This document shows, piece after piece, positions 6,400-6,835 of a stretch of 6,835 nt of DNA. The position numbers and the translations under genes were made by a program. A model generated the notes under the pieces. It did no database searches. It was given only the letters and a program-made list of their open reading frames with translations, and was not told the DNA's origin. The stretch is taken from contig DGGP01000100.1 of NCBI GenBank assembly GCA_002392265.1, positions 1-6,835 of the forward strand. The letters are read 5' to 3'. Source of the DNA: Firmicutes bacterium UBA3871. GTDB taxonomy: Bacteria > Bacillota > Clostridia > Peptostreptococcales > Anaerovoracaceae. How positions within the stretch are numbered: the first letter of the stretch is position 1; every line of letters begins with the position of its first letter.

Positions 6400-6447
6400 A
6401 ACGGGTGACTCCAAACGCAATTTTTGCATTTGGAGTCACCCGTTTTT
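6400..6447 (+). terminator. Intrinsic terminator of the phosphohexomutase gene
   Basis: A perfect 16-bp stem, AACGGGTGACTCCAAA (6400-6415) with its complement (6429-6444), is followed by a T-run through 6447 and another six T's at 6450-6455. It begins 3 nt after the stop codon. The stem sequence is closely related to the hairpin at 6581-6619. Confidence 0.95.
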
Positions 6448-6580
6448 GATTTTTTCATGCTTATTTTCACAAGCTTTTGCTATATTTTAGCTAATTTGGC
6501 AACTTTTTGCTGTGCTTTTAGGATAATATTGGTAAATTTGGCGTTCTCTGTGAGCAAATCGCGCTTTCCTTCCTAAATTC

Positions 6581-6619
6581 GGTTGCCTCCAAACACCAAA
6601 TTTGCGTTTGGAGGCAACC
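6581..6619. terminator. Hairpin between convergent genes, possible terminator
   Basis: A perfect 14-bp stem, GGTTGCCTCCAAAC (6581-6594) with GTTTGGAGGCAACC (6606-6619), encloses an 11-nt loop. A T6 run at 6625-6630 follows 5 nt later on the plus strand. On the minus strand, downstream of the partial gene ending at 6640, the hairpin is followed by GAATTTAGG, without a clear U-run. It therefore fits backup termination of rightward transcription better than it fits a canonical terminator for the leftward gene, though its position 20 nt past that gene's stop suggests it also serves there. Confidence 0.65.
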
Positions 6620-6639
6620 AACAGTTTTTTCTACATTTC

Positions 6640-6835
6640 CTACTGAGCCAGCGGGTCTACATCGCCGAGCATCAGGTGGAGAATCTCTACATCTGTGCTT
6701 GCCATACCTACACGGCCCATAGCGCCGATGTTTGCAATGGTCTTTTCGATATCTTCCTCTACGAGGCCCTCGCCTGCTTCAAAGTGGCGCTTCTTTGCTG
6801 CCATGCGGTCTGCGAGCATAGCCGCTTCGAGACCT
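6640..6835 (-). CDS. C-terminal fragment of an unrecognised protein (partial)
   Basis: The last 64 codons of a leftward gene enter from the right edge and end with TAG at 6642-6640. The fragment begins GLEAAMLADRMAAKKRHFEA and ends LMLGDVDPLAQ. It is rich in Ala, Glu, Met and Ile and looks mostly alpha-helical: a helix through AAMLADRMAAKKRHF, a turn at AGEG, a helix VEEDIEKTIANIGAM, and a helix TDVEILHLML. The codon pattern (GGC, CTC, ATC, GAA mixed) is that of a normal coding region, and the frame stays open to the window edge. I see no membrane segment or diagnostic motif and do not assign a family. It converges on the hexomutase gene, and the two hairpins lie between them. Confidence 0.75.
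   Translation of the reverse strand, partial: GLEAAMLADRMAAKKRHFEAGEGLVEEDIEKTIANIGAMGRVGMASTDVEILHLMLGDVDPLAQ

Noticed and set aside
6457..6576. A 39-codon plus-strand ORF encoding a hydrophobic peptide beginning MLIFTSFCYI
   Set aside because: It starts directly after the terminator T-runs, has no Shine-Dalgarno sequence, and its hydrophobic residues follow from T-rich DNA. No promoter is visible.

Overview
The window looks like chromosomal DNA from a Gram-positive-type anaerobe of the Clostridia (Bacillota). The evidence is a very large secreted protein with three C-terminal S-layer homology (SLH) domains, an InlB-type B-repeat and other modules typical of clostridial surface proteins, strong AGGAG-type ribosome binding sites, and hairpin-plus-T-run terminators. 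A finer placement, such as Eubacteriales Family XIII or a relative, would be a guess.

Layout from left to right. Positions 6-49 hold a strong hairpin terminator that closes the first gene. Positions 73-4434 on the minus strand encode a surface protein of about 1453 residues: signal peptide, acidic PQD-repeat linker, chitobiase-like module, a long beta-rich region, InlB B-repeat, regulatory-like and Ig-like modules, and three SLH domains. Positions 4438-4776 form a 339-bp divergent intergenic region. It carries one pair of direct repeats on the side facing the surface-protein gene and a different pair facing the rightward gene, with a good sigma-A promoter for the latter and a weaker one for the former. 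Positions 4777-6396 on the plus strand encode a 539-residue alpha-D-phosphohexomutase of an unusual subfamily that also seems to occur in plants. A perfect 16-bp terminator hairpin follows. Positions 6448-6580 are AT-rich and hold no supported gene. A second hairpin at 6581-6619 is closely related in sequence to the first and differs from it by compensating base-pair changes. The C-terminal 64 codons of an unrecognised gene on the minus strand run off the right edge.

The two complete genes are divergent and each has its own terminator, so they are separate transcription units that share a control region. A working link is possible: SLH domains bind secondary cell-wall polysaccharide, and phosphohexomutases supply hexose-1-phosphates for such polymers. 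This is inference only. I found no CRISPR array, tRNA, rRNA, transposase or phage gene, and no clear evidence of a wholly new system. The most noteworthy signals are the paired regulatory repeats, the covarying hairpin pair, a palindrome-dense island inside the mutase gene, and an uncharacterised beta-rich domain in the surface protein.
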